Source: Bifidobacterium sp. ESL0732 (GTDB taxonomy: Bacteria > Actinomycetota > Actinomycetes > Actinomycetales > Bifidobacteriaceae). Taken from it: 64,000 nucleotides of DNA. The position numbers were made by a program, and so were the translations under genes. The first letter of the stretch is position 1; every line of letters begins with the position of its first letter. Positions 28,383 to 37,959 of the stretch are shown here, in pieces. The stretch spans positions 1,798,001-1,862,000 of the forward strand of contig NZ_CP113920.1 in the NCBI RefSeq assembly GCF_029395535.1, in the 5' to 3' direction. Under the pieces are notes generated by a model. It had not been told where the DNA came from. It saw only the letters and a list, made by a program, of their open reading frames with translations, and ran no database searches.

Positions 28383-28583
28383 TCAGCCGAAGATATCTTT
28401 GGCGGCCTTTGCCACAGAGTCACCCATGAGCTCGCCCGTATCGTTCTCTGCGCCGAAGAGACGGTTCAGTGCCTTGTCGGCCTGTTCGACGGTCATCGGC
28501 TTGCCGACCTCTTTGGCAACTTCCTGCAAATCAGTGATGGTAGTAACCTTCGAGAGCTTGTCTACCAATGTTTTCTCGTCCAT
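28383..28583 (-). CDS. Small acidic protein, 66 residues, unknown
   Basis: The ATG at 28583 has GAGGAG 5 bases upstream, which makes translation credible. The product is helical and acidic, with TDLQEVAKEVGKPMTVEQAD in the middle and a Gly-rich GELMGDSVAKAAKDIFG end. The pattern of an amphipathic helix with a (V)AKEVG turn followed by a short Gly-rich tail resembles Nif11-type or lanthipeptide-type leaders, but there is no Cys in it and no modification enzyme nearby. I do not recognise a family. It stands alone between pntB and an EEP-family gene. Confidence 0.7.
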   Translation of the reverse strand: MDEKTLVDKLSKVTTITDLQEVAKEVGKPMTVEQADKALNRLFGAENDTGELMGDSVAKAAKDIFG

Positions 28584-28767
28584 GAGCACTCCTCGTTGTA
28601 ATCTCACTTGTACGTTCGGCATTCACTGCCTGCATTTTATCTTAGCCACCCATGTAGATGAATGTATACCGTGTCACAATTTATATTAAATTGTGATAAA
28701 AATAAATCAAGACGTCTAGCAGGAAACCAAACGGATAATTAAAAATAGTATGTTTTATCGCAATCGA

Positions 28768-29892
28768 TTATTGCACCGCAATGGTGGCCAGCAACGCGGC
28801 ATGGTCCGACCCGGGTATCGGCACGGTGGCGACTTGCCCGGCGACGATGCCCTGATCGAGAACGATATGGTCGATACCTGTGAATTTCGGCACTCCCGGC
28901 TTGTCCGCTGGCCAGGTGAACACGAACCCGCTTGCCGAACTTTGCGCGGCATCATGGAAGCGCGAACCCAGGATGTTGCGGAACGGCGTGTGATCGGTGG
29001 TCGCGTTGAAATCCCCCATCAGCACGTATCGGTTGTCCTTGTGCGAGCGCATTGCTGCCACATCATCGAGCGAGGTGCGCCACTTGTTCCAATAACCCGG
29101 TTTGGGAGACGTGGTATGCACCGAAACAAAACGGATGGGTGCCTTGCCGTTCCCGAACGAAACCGTGCCGCCGGGCATGAAGGAAGCACTGGAATCTACG
29201 TCATCATCGGCCGGCGAATCCAACGGCGTGGCTGAAAACAGCGCGTTGCCGTACTTGCCGTCCGAGGAGGAAACTTGCGAATATGGCAGGTAATCGTTGA
29301 TGCCTTCCTCCTTGAGCGCGCGGATGAAGGACTTCGTGGTTTCCTGCAATGCCAAGACTTCCACGCGCTGGTTGCTCACCGTCTCGACCACCGCTTTTGC
29401 GGAGGCCTGACCTTTATAAACGTTGGCTGTCATCACGCGTGCATAGGAATCATGAGTATCTGCGTGGCTTTCGCCCACTGCCGAGACCGCAGCATTGTCG
29501 AGATGCGTGTGCGAGACAAAATACGGGTATTGCCACCAACCCTGAAGTCCAAGACACGCGAGCGCCAGCAAGGCCGCAAACCATCTGCGAGAGGCCAAAG
29601 CCAGCAACAGCGCAATCAAGCCCAATGCAGCGAACCACGGAGCGAACGCGGCGACTACGGGCACATAGGGCAACGACTGCAATTCCTCAGGCAGTTCGCA
29701 ACTCACCGTCCCGAGCAATGCGACGAGCAGACATAACCACGCCAGAAGTGCAAGAATCCTCCTCGGAAAACTTGCCCGCTTCCGCTTATTCGCTGCTGGT
29801 TTCGACTTCGTTCTGCCTTTTGGCGCCGGTTTCGTTTTCGATGCCGACTTGCCTCTTGCCGTCGAACGCGGTTTGGTTGCTGTCTTTTTCAC
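28768..29892 (-). CDS. Membrane endonuclease/exonuclease/phosphatase family protein
   Basis: The 374-residue protein starts at a GTG with AAAGG 4 bases upstream. A very basic Lys/Thr/Ala-rich tail (1-42) is followed by about three membrane helices (45-125) and an EEP catalytic domain: MTANVYKGQ near 158, EVLALQETTKSF, VLMGDFNATTDHTPFRN near 290, and a C-terminal GIDHIVL...GSDHAALLA. The domain is probably outside the cell. Relatives hydrolyse phosphodiesters (nucleic acid, lipid or inositol phosphates); the true substrate is unknown. Confidence 0.88.
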   Translation of the reverse strand: MKKTATKPRSTARGKSASKTKPAPKGRTKSKPAANKRKRASFPRRILALLAWLCLLVALLGTVSCELPEELQSLPYVPVVAAFAPWFAALGLIALLLALASRRWFAALLALACLGLQGWWQYPYFVSHTHLDNAAVSAVGESHADTHDSYARVMTANVYKGQASAKAVVETVSNQRVEVLALQETTKSFIRALKEEGINDYLPYSQVSSSDGKYGNALFSATPLDSPADDDVDSSASFMPGGTVSFGNGKAPIRFVSVHTTSPKPGYWNKWRTSLDDVAAMRSHKDNRYVLMGDFNATTDHTPFRNILGSRFHDAAQSSASGFVFTWPADKPGVPKFTGIDHIVLDQGIVAGQVATVPIPGSDHAALLATIAVQ

Positions 29893-30147
29893 TTTGCCTT
29901 TCGTCTTGTTTTCAGATGTTGCTTAGGGTTTCTCTGCAGGGGTCTTGTCATGCTCACCCTCTGCGACTTTGGAAAAATAGCAAATCCATCATATATAAAC
30001 AACATGGAAACGATACCGATTTTTGCTTAACATTAACGGATTCCTCGAAAACGCGCCAAAGAATCTTCACCTCTGGCGTACCATGGCAACTGGAAAGCAA
30101 GGCCAACAATCAAGAATTGGCGGTATCCCGTCGAAAGGAAGAAACCC

Positions 30148-31074
30148 ATGACATCGAGCCCAGTCAAATCAGTCGTTACCAAAGGTGCGGAAAACGGCAT
30201 TCTGCTGGTTATCCACGGCGGTGCCGGAAGCCGCGGCAAGCACAGCACTCCGGAACGCCAGGCACAGGTGGAGAAGGATTTGCAGCGTGCGCTTGATGCC
30301 GGGTATGCCAAACTTGAAGCCGGGGCTAGCGCCGAAGACGCCGTTGTCGCCGCGATTCACGTCATGGAGGACGCCACCGAGTTCAATGCCGGCCACGGAG
30401 CCGCGCTGACCAGCGATGGCATCGCCCAGATGGACGCCTGCCTGATGGGCGGGGACGGAGAAGTTGGAGCCGTCGCGAGCGTACACACCGTGAAGAACCC
30501 TATCGATGCCGCTCGTGCCGTCAAAGAACAGACCAAGCATGTGCTCTTTGCCGACCCGCAGGACAAAGAGATCAAGGATTGGGGCGTAGAGACGCGCGAC
30601 CCGAGCTACTTCATCACCGAGCAGCGTAAGCAATCGTTGATTGAGGCACAGACGAACGGTGACGAGTGGGAGAAGCACGGCACCATCGGCGCCGTCGCCC
30701 GTGACGCGCAGGGCCATCTTGCCGCAGCGACCTCGACGGGCGGCATCACCAACCAGATGCACGGCCGTGTGGGCGACACACCGCTTCCAGGCTGTGGCAC
30801 CTATGCCGATGACGCAACGGTGGCCGTCTCCGGCACGGGCATCGGCGAAGCGTTCATGCGCACGGTGGCCTGCCATCAGGTTTCGGATCGAGTGAAATTC
30901 GCCGGCCAGACCCCGCTCGAATCCGCGAGCGCCACCCTCAACGACATCGAGGCCCATCGCGGTGACGGCGGTCTGATCGTGCTGCCGGCCAAGGGCGAAG
31001 GCGTCATTGCCTACAACAGCGAAATGATGAACTGCGGCTATAAGTCCCCCATCGGCAGCTACGTGCAGGGCTGA
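30148..31074 (+). CDS. Isoaspartyl peptidase / L-asparaginase (Ntn hydrolase)
   Basis: The 308-residue protein is the plant-type asparaginase precursor. LLVIHGGAGS opens the fold, EFNAGHGAALTSDG is near 76, and the self-cleavage site with nucleophilic Thr is HGTIGAVARD near 173-182, followed by TSTGGITNQMHGRVGDTPL and GTGIGEAF. It removes isoaspartyl dipeptides and hydrolyses asparagine. AAAGGA lies about 9 bases before the ATG. No partner gene is adjacent. Confidence 0.94.
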   Translation: MTSSPVKSVVTKGAENGILLVIHGGAGSRGKHSTPERQAQVEKDLQRALDAGYAKLEAGASAEDAVVAAIHVMEDATEFNAGHGAALTSDGIAQMDACLMGGDGEVGAVASVHTVKNPIDAARAVKEQTKHVLFADPQDKEIKDWGVETRDPSYFITEQRKQSLIEAQTNGDEWEKHGTIGAVARDAQGHLAAATSTGGITNQMHGRVGDTPLPGCGTYADDATVAVSGTGIGEAFMRTVACHQVSDRVKFAGQTPLESASATLNDIEAHRGDGGLIVLPAKGEGVIAYNSEMMNCGYKSPIGSYVQG

Positions 31075-31183
31075 TTCACCAACCGATTCTTGAAAACGGG
31101 CCCAGTGCCGAACAATCTGTAGTCCTATATAGATTGGGGCACCGAGCCCTAGCGATTCCGATAACGCGAGTGGCAACGATACG

Positions 31184-31225
31184 AAAAGGTCGGGCAACGC
31201 TTCATCGGCAGTTGCCCGACCTTTT
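31184..31225. terminator. Bidirectional terminator asparaginase / OppA
   Basis: A 15-bp stem (31184-31198 with 31211-31225) has A4 on the left and T5 on the right, serving both convergent genes. Confidence 0.9.
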
Positions 31226-31258
31226 TAGCTTTTACTCACTTAACTGCGAACGCACACC

Positions 31259-32914
31259 TTACTTGGTGATGGTGTTGTATGTAGGCAGGTTCGTGTAGTC
31301 GAACTGGACGTTCTTGGTCTTGGTCGAGGCCGCGGCGGCGACGTCCTCGTTCCACAGCGGGATCGAAGGCAGGTCGTTCAGGAGGATGTCCTGCGCGTCG
31401 CGGAAATCGGCGGTGCGCTTGGCGACGTCGGTCTGGCCCAACGCCTTGGCCAGGGCTGCGTCAAACGCCGGGTTCTTGTAATCGCCATCGTTGGAGCCAT
31501 GGCCGTCGGCGGCAGAGGAGGAATACAACGGAGTCATATAATCCTCGGCCGTGGGGTAATCAAGCATCCAGCCGGAACGGAATGCAGTCTTGATGCTGCG
31601 GTCGGTCACCTGGTTGCGGATATCGCTGAACGTCGGGTACGCATCGCCGGAAGCATCGATGCCCAAGGTGTTCTTCAGACTGTTACTGACTGCATCCACC
31701 CAAGGCTTATGGGCGGCATCGGCATTGTAGGCGATCTTGAAGGTTCCGGTGAACTTTGAAATTTCGTCGGCCTGCTTCCACAGCTCCTTGGCCTTCGTAG
31801 GATTGTATTGCAAGTTGTCGGAATTCTTCAGCTTTGACGAATGCTCGGGAACCAGGGTCGAAGTGAAATCGGTGGCCGGGGTCTTCGTGTTCTGATAGAT
31901 CTTGCTGACGATCTGCTTGCGGTTGATGGCCATGGAAATGGCCTGACGACGCAGGTTTCCTTCCTTGCCAAGCGCGAAGTGCGGCAGGCTTTCGGGAATG
32001 ACGAAGCCTTGATAGGACGAACCGGGCTGGACGAACGCCTTGACCGTAGAATCGGAACGGAAGGTCTTCAGTGCCGACTGCGGCACTTCCACCATGACGT
32101 CGAGGTTGCCAGATTGCAGGTCGGAGTAGGCAGCGTCTTCGCTGGTATAGACGCGGTAATCGATGCCGGCGTTGGCGACCTTACGACTGCCCTTGTAATC
32201 CGGGTTCTTCACCACGAGAATGTCGGTGTTGGGCTGCCAGGACTTGAACTTGTATGGTCCATCACCAATCGGGTTCTTGCCGAAGGCCTTCATATCCTTG
32301 TATGCAACAGTCGGCAGCGGGAAGAAGGACTGGTGGGCGACTTGGATGGGGAAGACCGAATCGGGGTGCTTCAAGGTGACCACAAACGTCAGCGGGTCCT
32401 TGACCTCAATGCCAGAGAGCTTTGCATCGGGTGCAACGCTTGGGTTCTGCAAATCGTCGTAACCCTTAATGATGGACATACGGCTGGACTGCTTCTGAGC
32501 ATTCTTGACGTTTGCCGCATAGCTCCAAGCGTCGGCGAAGGACGAAGCCGTCACCTTCTCACCATTGGTGAATTTCCATCCGTCATTGAGCTTGATGGTA
32601 TATTGCGTGGCATCAGCATTGGGAGTAATCGACTTGGCGACCTCCATATGCTGCTTGCCTTTGGCGTCGTAGCTCACCAGACCTTCGAAGATATAGCGGA
32701 TGACTTTGCCTCCACCCATCTCGTTGGTGTTGGAAGGAACAAGCGGGCTTTGCGGCTCAGTGTTGTCGACCTTAATGATCTGATCGGTGGTCGTCGCCTT
32801 CTTTGCCTGTGACCCATTATTACTGCCGGAATTTCCGCAACCGGCGACGGAAACCAGCGCCGCCCCCGCAGCAAGTGCGGCTACGATTTTTTTATTCCAT
32901 GCCTTCGAAGCCAT
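31259..32914 (-). CDS. Peptide-type ABC transporter substrate-binding lipoprotein
   Basis: The 551-residue protein starts at the ATG at 32914, with AAAGG 7 bases upstream. It has a lipoprotein signal ending in the lipobox VAGC (Cys26) and a family-5 solute-binding fold (MGGGKVIRYIFEGL near 66; GDGPYKFKSW near 220; GWMLDYPTAEDYM near 450). It captures oligopeptides at the outer face of the membrane. No permease or ATPase genes are adjacent, so it must use a system encoded elsewhere. Its upstream region is AT-rich. Confidence 0.93.
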   Translation of the reverse strand: MASKAWNKKIVAALAAGAALVSVAGCGNSGSNNGSQAKKATTTDQIIKVDNTEPQSPLVPSNTNEMGGGKVIRYIFEGLVSYDAKGKQHMEVAKSITPNADATQYTIKLNDGWKFTNGEKVTASSFADAWSYAANVKNAQKQSSRMSIIKGYDDLQNPSVAPDAKLSGIEVKDPLTFVVTLKHPDSVFPIQVAHQSFFPLPTVAYKDMKAFGKNPIGDGPYKFKSWQPNTDILVVKNPDYKGSRKVANAGIDYRVYTSEDAAYSDLQSGNLDVMVEVPQSALKTFRSDSTVKAFVQPGSSYQGFVIPESLPHFALGKEGNLRRQAISMAINRKQIVSKIYQNTKTPATDFTSTLVPEHSSKLKNSDNLQYNPTKAKELWKQADEISKFTGTFKIAYNADAAHKPWVDAVSNSLKNTLGIDASGDAYPTFSDIRNQVTDRSIKTAFRSGWMLDYPTAEDYMTPLYSSSAADGHGSNDGDYKNPAFDAALAKALGQTDVAKRTADFRDAQDILLNDLPSIPLWNEDVAAAASTKTKNVQFDYTNLPTYNTITK

Positions 32915-33219
32915 GATTTGCCCTTTCTTCTCGATCATCGTTATTTAAAAACAGCGCATATCACCATATAATGTATGTATATATATAATTTATACTAATA
33001 ACGTAGCTTGGATTATAGGCCACCCTTTTGTTTCTAAATGATGAAGCACGGCGAAATTGAGATAAACCCGCATCGCAAGCTAGAGAAAAAACTTATAACT
33101 CGTACAAAAACCCAATCGGCACAGAGTCTGAATGATTAGTGGAACACCCCGAATATTGAGAAATCCCAGCCCGATTGTCGGTCAAGGTCTATGTGAAAGC
33201 TTCCCAGAAGGAGGATTCG
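32915..33219. other. OppA upstream region
   Basis: The 305 bases between the OppA-type gene and tRNA-Arg have no gene. A run of alternating TA and TATACTAATAACG-like sequence (about 32970-33003) probably belongs to the OppA promoter. Confidence 0.35.
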
Positions 33220-33292
33220 TGCCCGGAATCAGATTCGAACTGACGACACCCGCTTTAGGAGAGCGGTGCTCTATCCCCTGAGCTACCCGGGC
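33220..33292 (-). tRNA. tRNA-Arg (anticodon CCT)
   Basis: The minus strand folds into a complete 73-base cloverleaf: acceptor GCCCGGG paired with TCCGGGC, D-arm AGCTCAGGGGATAGAGC, anticodon loop CTCCTAA with CCT, and T-arm GTTCGAATC. The discriminator is A, and CCA is not encoded. Confidence 0.96.
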
Positions 33293-33547
33293 AACATCTT
33301 GTATTGTACACGGAAACCTGGCCCGTACATCACGGCAAGCTAGAATAACCCCCGCGATTGCAAAGGCGACGAAGAGGATTCCCCTAGCAAATCATGCCCA
33401 GCAACAAGTCGTAATCAATTCATCAGGAAATCGATCAGAACAGATTGCAGGAGAAATCAGCGAACAATCAGCAATGCATATTATCCTTTAAGTAGGTCAT
33501 ATCCTTTAGACTCACGGAACGCAAACGGCACTAGGGAAAGGTCGACG

Positions 33548-34318
33548 ATGACTATTGCACACTGCGGAAACATATCTGCCCTCACGCTGGGACTTCCCCA
33601 AACCTGCGCCATACCCGAGGCGAAAAGTGTTCTTCCCAAGCAAATGTTCTATATGAAGCCGCCGGTTTCGGCACGGCTCAAGCAACGTTTCGTCGGTGAC
33701 GTCGAATCCATCACCATGCTTGCGTTGTTGCGGCCGAACACCCTCGGCATGGCAGCCGGCACGAAAACCCGCGAAATCTTGGTGATGGGCATCGAACAGA
33801 ACTGCAAGGATGCACCCGTCGAAGTGATGGAGCATATCGCGAAATTGCGATCGGCTTCGAAGATTCTTTTTGTCTGTGTACGCGATGCGAGCCTTACCGG
33901 TGCAGACGACAAAGCTCACGCTCAGAACGCCGATAACGAGACTCAAACGGACAACGCGGATTTAGAATGCGCTTTTGCCGTGCAACGCATTCTACCTGTT
34001 CGCGCCGGGCATCAAGGCGAAGCGCAGACGCAAACCTACGTCGGCAAATGGCAGAAACCAGAAAAGGCACATCTGGAAGTGGCTGGCACCACGTTTGACG
34101 AAGTGTGGCAAAGCCTGTGCGCACAGGTCATTTTCGGCGACACCGACGGCAGCAATCTTGATGCACGCCTCGCCAAGCAGGCGGCAATCGCTGAGCTCAC
34201 GGCCCAAATTACAAAATTGGAAGGCGATCATGCCCGCGCAAAAGATGGCTCCAAGCGCAACGAAATCTACGTCAAGCTGCACAAAGCCAAAAAACAGTTG
34301 GAAGAATTGCAGAGCTGA
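33548..34318 (+). CDS. DUF4391-like protein
   Basis: The 256-residue protein resembles DUF4391 proteins: a compact mixed domain (about 20-175) with a weakly conserved RFVGDVESITMLALLRPNT segment, then a C-terminal coiled coil (LTAQITKLEGDHARAKD to KKQLEELQS). AAAGG lies 6 bases before the ATG. From general knowledge, DUF4391 genes often occur beside helicases or restriction genes; here a vsr gene is convergent and a helicase lies 6 kb away, so the link is weak. Biochemical function is unknown. Confidence 0.7.
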   Translation: MTIAHCGNISALTLGLPQTCAIPEAKSVLPKQMFYMKPPVSARLKQRFVGDVESITMLALLRPNTLGMAAGTKTREILVMGIEQNCKDAPVEVMEHIAKLRSASKILFVCVRDASLTGADDKAHAQNADNETQTDNADLECAFAVQRILPVRAGHQGEAQTQTYVGKWQKPEKAHLEVAGTTFDEVWQSLCAQVIFGDTDGSNLDARLAKQAAIAELTAQITKLEGDHARAKDGSKRNEIYVKLHKAKKQLEELQS

Positions 34319-34360
34319 AGAGGCTTATCTCGGCACACCTGACGACGCGCCTCACCTGAT

Positions 34361-34406
34361 ATAGCAGCGAACGAAAACTCACCATCATAAACGCGTTCTC
34401 TGCTAT
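34361..34406. terminator. Hairpin between DUF4391 gene and vsr
   Basis: ATAGCAG-CGAACG pairs with CGTTC-T-CTGCTAT (12 bp, one bulge) in the gap between two convergent genes. No long T-run is present. Confidence 0.5.
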
Positions 34407-34559
34407 GTCAAACCCGAAATCGCAAATTACTCCATCGCCAAATCGTTGGAATATCAACACTTGAGAAATTCTCGATCGCGGCTTTAAAAAGCAGGGAATC
34501 TCAGAAATCTGACTATATTGCTTCAGTGCTACGACCCATACGCTAGTTTTACCTACAGC

Positions 34560-35195
34560 TCATGAATTATCGGAGAATTCACCGGACTCATCAGTTCCGA
34601 CAATCTGCCGATAGAGCCGTTCCAGCGTTTCCTCACGACGATCTTTGGCCAGCTCACATTCCCACACAACGAGCACCTTCCAACCGGCAGCCTCGAGCTC
34701 GGCACGCTGGCGGATATCACGATCGTGATTGCGAACGAGCTTCGCCGTCCAGAACTCAACGTTGGACTTGGGCATCGAGAATTTTGTGCAACCTTCGTGC
34801 ATATGCCAGAAACAGCCGTTGACGAACACGATCGTGTGCCACTTAGGCAACACAATGTCCGGATGCCCCGGGTAACGCTTGTCGTTCTTGCGAAAGCGCA
34901 ACCCACGACGGAACAGATAGGAACGGACCAGCACTTCGATTTTCGTGTTTTTGCCGCGAATATGCGACATAGTGTAACTGCGGGTGCCACGTTCGTATTT
35001 CTCAGCAACCTTGACGGACTTGCGGGACTTGCTGGATTTGCCGGATTTCCTCACTTTTCCTGAACCGGGTCTTCCACCTTTCGCCGGCGCTTTTACGGTT
35101 GGTTTCGATGCCTTGGAAACGTCGGTTGCAACGCCATCGCTATCATCCTGCTTTAAGGAAGCGTTCTTGTCTGCCGTTACTGATTGCCGTGCCAC
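34560..35195 (-). CDS. vsr: Very short patch repair endonuclease, orphan
   Basis: The 211-residue protein contains the Vsr core at about 70-205: TMSHIRGKNTKIEVLVRSYL, GHPDIVLPKWHTIVFVNGCF with the catalytic Asp and zinc-side residues, WHMHEGC and WKVLVVWECEL. Vsr nicks T:G mismatches made by deamination of 5-methylcytosine. A Lys/Ser-rich extension of about 65 residues precedes the core. The start is a GTG with GGAGG almost abutting it, so the N-terminus is uncertain. No cytosine methyltransferase gene is in the window, which is unusual for vsr. Confidence 0.9.
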   Translation of the reverse strand: MARQSVTADKNASLKQDDSDGVATDVSKASKPTVKAPAKGGRPGSGKVRKSGKSSKSRKSVKVAEKYERGTRSYTMSHIRGKNTKIEVLVRSYLFRRGLRFRKNDKRYPGHPDIVLPKWHTIVFVNGCFWHMHEGCTKFSMPKSNVEFWTAKLVRNHDRDIRQRAELEAAGWKVLVVWECELAKDRREETLERLYRQIVGTDESGEFSDNS

Positions 35196-35456
35196 GCCTC
35201 CATTCCACTTTCAGCGCGCGACAAATCACAGAAAGGAATATCACATCGAATCGCTCGCGAGCACTTGGTGGAAAGCCTACGAAACCCAACAATTTTTCAT
35301 TGTATAACCAACAATGCTGTTATTTAGCTGATATCACCGGAACGGATGTCCACTATATGAAACATTTTTCTATTTTTGAGACAACTCGCTCAATTCAGCG
35401 AACACCTACTTAGCATGGCACACAACCCTGAAAATAGAGAAAGAAGTAACGGGAAG

Positions 35457-36506
35457 ATGGAAAAGGTCAAAAAAGTAGCGGATTGGATCACCAAATGGTT
35501 CACGCTGATCGTCATCGTCTGGGCGGTGTTCAATTATTTTGTGCCGCAGACCAGCAAGTGGGCCAAGCACGACACGAGCTGGCTCTTGGGCATTGTGCTC
35601 TTCGGCATGGGCCTGACGCTTTCGCTTGAGGATTTCGCACGAATTCTGAAGCAACCGCTGATGGTCATCGTGGGCACCGTGGCCCATTACGTCATCATGC
35701 CGCTTATCGCCGTCGCCCTTTGCGCCATCTTCCACCTCGACGGACCGCTCGCCGTCGGCGTGATCCTCGTGGGTTGCTGCCCATCGGGCACCTCGTCGAA
35801 CGTGATGAGCTTCCTCGCCCGCGGCGACGTGGCGCTCGACGTTTCCATCGGTCTGCTTTCCACATTGCTTGCTCCGTTCATGATTCCGCTGCTGATGCAG
35901 CTGCTCGCCTCGAAGTACGTGGCGATCCCCTGGCAGTCGCTCTTCCTGACAGCCGTCAAGGTCGTGCTTATCCCCGTCGCTCTCGGCGTGATCTGCCACA
36001 CCATCTTCAAAGACAAGATCGCTAAGGTAACTGATGTACTGCCGATCATCTCGCAGACCGCGATTCTCTTAATCATCGGCATCGTCGTCGCCGCCAACCA
36101 TGCCGGCCTCTTCAGCACAGCCACCGCTCTGGCCATACCGGTGGTCATCCTGCACAACCTTTGCGGCTACGGGCTTGGCTTCGGCTTCTCAAGGCTCATG
36201 TACAAAATCTATCCGAGGGGCTTCGGGTATGCGCAGCAGAAGGCTATCACCTTCGAAGTCGGCATGCAGGACTCCGGCCTGGGCGCCACGTTGGCGCTAA
36301 CCTCCTTCGCCGCCGCCCCGATTACTGCCATCCCGTCCACGTTCTTCAGTGTCTGGCACAATATCTCCGGCTCGGTGCTCTCCTCCTGGTGGCGTCGTCA
36401 CGACGAGAAGAAGGGACTGGTCGCTGCCGATGACAGCGAAGCAAACGAAGTTGCTAGCGCCCCTAAGACTGCCGATATCTCCACTAAGGATGCCAAGAAA
36501 GACTGA
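35457..36506 (+). CDS. Bile acid:sodium symporter (BASS) family transporter
   Basis: The 349-residue membrane protein has about ten helices and the BASS signature CCPSGTSSNVMSFLARGD near residue 122, with FEVGMQDSGLGATLAL near 267. The ATG at 35457 is chosen because homology begins there; the earlier in-frame ATG at 35415 lacks a ribosome site. The C-terminal 35 residues are polar and cytoplasmic. Family members move organic anions such as bile acids, pantothenate or pyruvate with sodium; the substrate cannot be read here. It stands alone. Confidence 0.88.
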   Translation: MEKVKKVADWITKWFTLIVIVWAVFNYFVPQTSKWAKHDTSWLLGIVLFGMGLTLSLEDFARILKQPLMVIVGTVAHYVIMPLIAVALCAIFHLDGPLAVGVILVGCCPSGTSSNVMSFLARGDVALDVSIGLLSTLLAPFMIPLLMQLLASKYVAIPWQSLFLTAVKVVLIPVALGVICHTIFKDKIAKVTDVLPIISQTAILLIIGIVVAANHAGLFSTATALAIPVVILHNLCGYGLGFGFSRLMYKIYPRGFGYAQQKAITFEVGMQDSGLGATLALTSFAAAPITAIPSTFFSVWHNISGSVLSSWWRRHDEKKGLVAADDSEANEVASAPKTADISTKDAKKD

Positions 36507-36856
36507 AACGAAGCTAAAAGTATCAGAGGATGATAACAAAATAAACCAGTAGCTATTCTCCCCTGATTCGCAGCACGGAACGTTGAAATCGGATTCAATC
36601 AACGTTCTCTGCTGCGAATTTTTTATGTACAAAATATCAAACGTTGCTATTGCGGGGTTTTAAATTCGCCTCGCTCCTCCTGAGCAGCACCGAACAATGC
36701 AAATTCACGATTCTGGCTTCATTGCTACGTCTTTGCGGCACACATACATCTAAGAACGCATATTGACGCTCCCTGCTTATTCGGCTTCGACAGATAAGGC
36801 GTGCCAGACTTTAGAATGGAAGCGCTGCGTAGATTTTCATGTCAGAAAGGACTTTT
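36507..36856. other. Gap with terminator and promoter of oxidoreductase
   Basis: These 350 bases contain the terminator at 36566-36624 and then an unremarkable stretch leading to the oxidoreductase, with AGAAAGGA at 36844-36851 as its ribosome site. Confidence 0.45.
36566..36624 (+). terminator. Terminator after BASS transporter gene
   Basis: ATTCGCAGCA (36566-36575) pairs with TGCTGCGAAT (36610-36619); a second stem GAACGTTGA/TCAACGTTC stacks inside, and T6 follows. It shares CGTTCTCTGCT with the hairpin at 34361-34406. Confidence 0.85.
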
Positions 36857-37912
36857 ATGAGTAGGCTGAATGGCAAACGCGCCGAAGCGGAAGAACAGGG
36901 ACTCAAGGTCAACGTCGCGATTCTCGGAGCTGGCGGCATCGCGAAATCGATGGCGAACACACTGGTCGAGATGGCAGGCGATTCGCGGTATAACAACCTT
37001 ATCGAACCTTACGCCGTGGCCGCACGCGACGCCGATCGTGCCAACGATTTCGCGCAAAAGTATGGATTCGACGTTTCCTACGGTTCTTACGACGAGCTGC
37101 TGGCCGATCCAAAGGTCGACCTCGTCTACATCGCCACGCCCCACGCACTGCACGCCGAGCAAGGCATCGCATGTCTCAAGGCCGGAAAGAATATCCTGGT
37201 CGAGAAGTCGTTCACTGCCAACACCGAGCAAGCGCAGGAACTACTTGACGTTGCCAAGGAGACCGGACTGCTCTGCACCGAGGCCATCTGGACTCGCTAC
37301 ATGCCCTCGCGCGCGCTCGTCGCCGATATCATCAAGTCCGGCGAAATCGGCGAGGTGCAGGCCGCGACGGCCAACCTCTGCTATCCCACAACGCACAAGG
37401 CCCGCATGACCGACCCGGCCATGGCCGGCGGGGCGCTGCTCGACGTCGGGGTCTATCCGTTGAACTTCTTCGACATGGCGCTCGGCGCCGACACCAGCGA
37501 GCGCACGATTTCCGACATCTCGACTTCCATGGTGCCGTACGAAACCGGCGTAGACGCCACCGATTCCATCACCCTGCACTATAACGACGGCGTGATGGCC
37601 ACGGCCACGGCCTCGATGATGTGCCCTTCGGACCGAACCGGGTCCATCTGGGGCACCAAGGGCTACATGGTCTGCCAGAACATCAACAACATCGAGGGCA
37701 TCGACCTCTACGGTCTCGACCATCGCCTCACCCGCCACATCGACGTCCCCGCGCAGCTCACCGGCTACGAGTACGAGGTGGCGAGCGCCGCCAACGCCAT
37801 CCTCGACGGCAAGAGCGAATGCGAGGAGATGCCCCACGCCGACACTCTGCGCATCATGAAGCTCATGGACCAAATTCGCGGCGAGTGGGGCCTCAAGTTC
37901 CCGTTCGAGTAA
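36857..37912 (+). CDS. Gfo/Idh/MocA family NAD(P)-dependent oxidoreductase
   Basis: The 351-residue protein has a Rossmann domain (VAILGAGGIAKSMANTLVEM near 19), YIATPHALHAEQGIACLKAG near 90 and the EKSFT (EKP-type) catalytic motif near 116, then the C-terminal substrate domain. The ATG at 36857 is chosen because AGAAAGGA lies just upstream and would be inside the gene if the ATG at 36839 were used. It probably oxidises or reduces a sugar, sugar alcohol or trans-dihydrodiol. Context gives no hint of the substrate. Confidence 0.9.
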   Translation: MSRLNGKRAEAEEQGLKVNVAILGAGGIAKSMANTLVEMAGDSRYNNLIEPYAVAARDADRANDFAQKYGFDVSYGSYDELLADPKVDLVYIATPHALHAEQGIACLKAGKNILVEKSFTANTEQAQELLDVAKETGLLCTEAIWTRYMPSRALVADIIKSGEIGEVQAATANLCYPTTHKARMTDPAMAGGALLDVGVYPLNFFDMALGADTSERTISDISTSMVPYETGVDATDSITLHYNDGVMATATASMMCPSDRTGSIWGTKGYMVCQNINNIEGIDLYGLDHRLTRHIDVPAQLTGYEYEVASAANAILDGKSECEEMPHADTLRIMKLMDQIRGEWGLKFPFE

Positions 37913-37959
37913 ATCGGAGCGGCCGTCCAACAGCACGATACATTGCGGCATATTGCGGT

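Noticed and set aside
34361..36624. Shared CGTTCTCTGCT in two terminator hairpins as a mobile repeat
   Set aside because: Only 11 bases are shared and both are ordinary gene-end hairpins, so chance or similar stem composition is enough.
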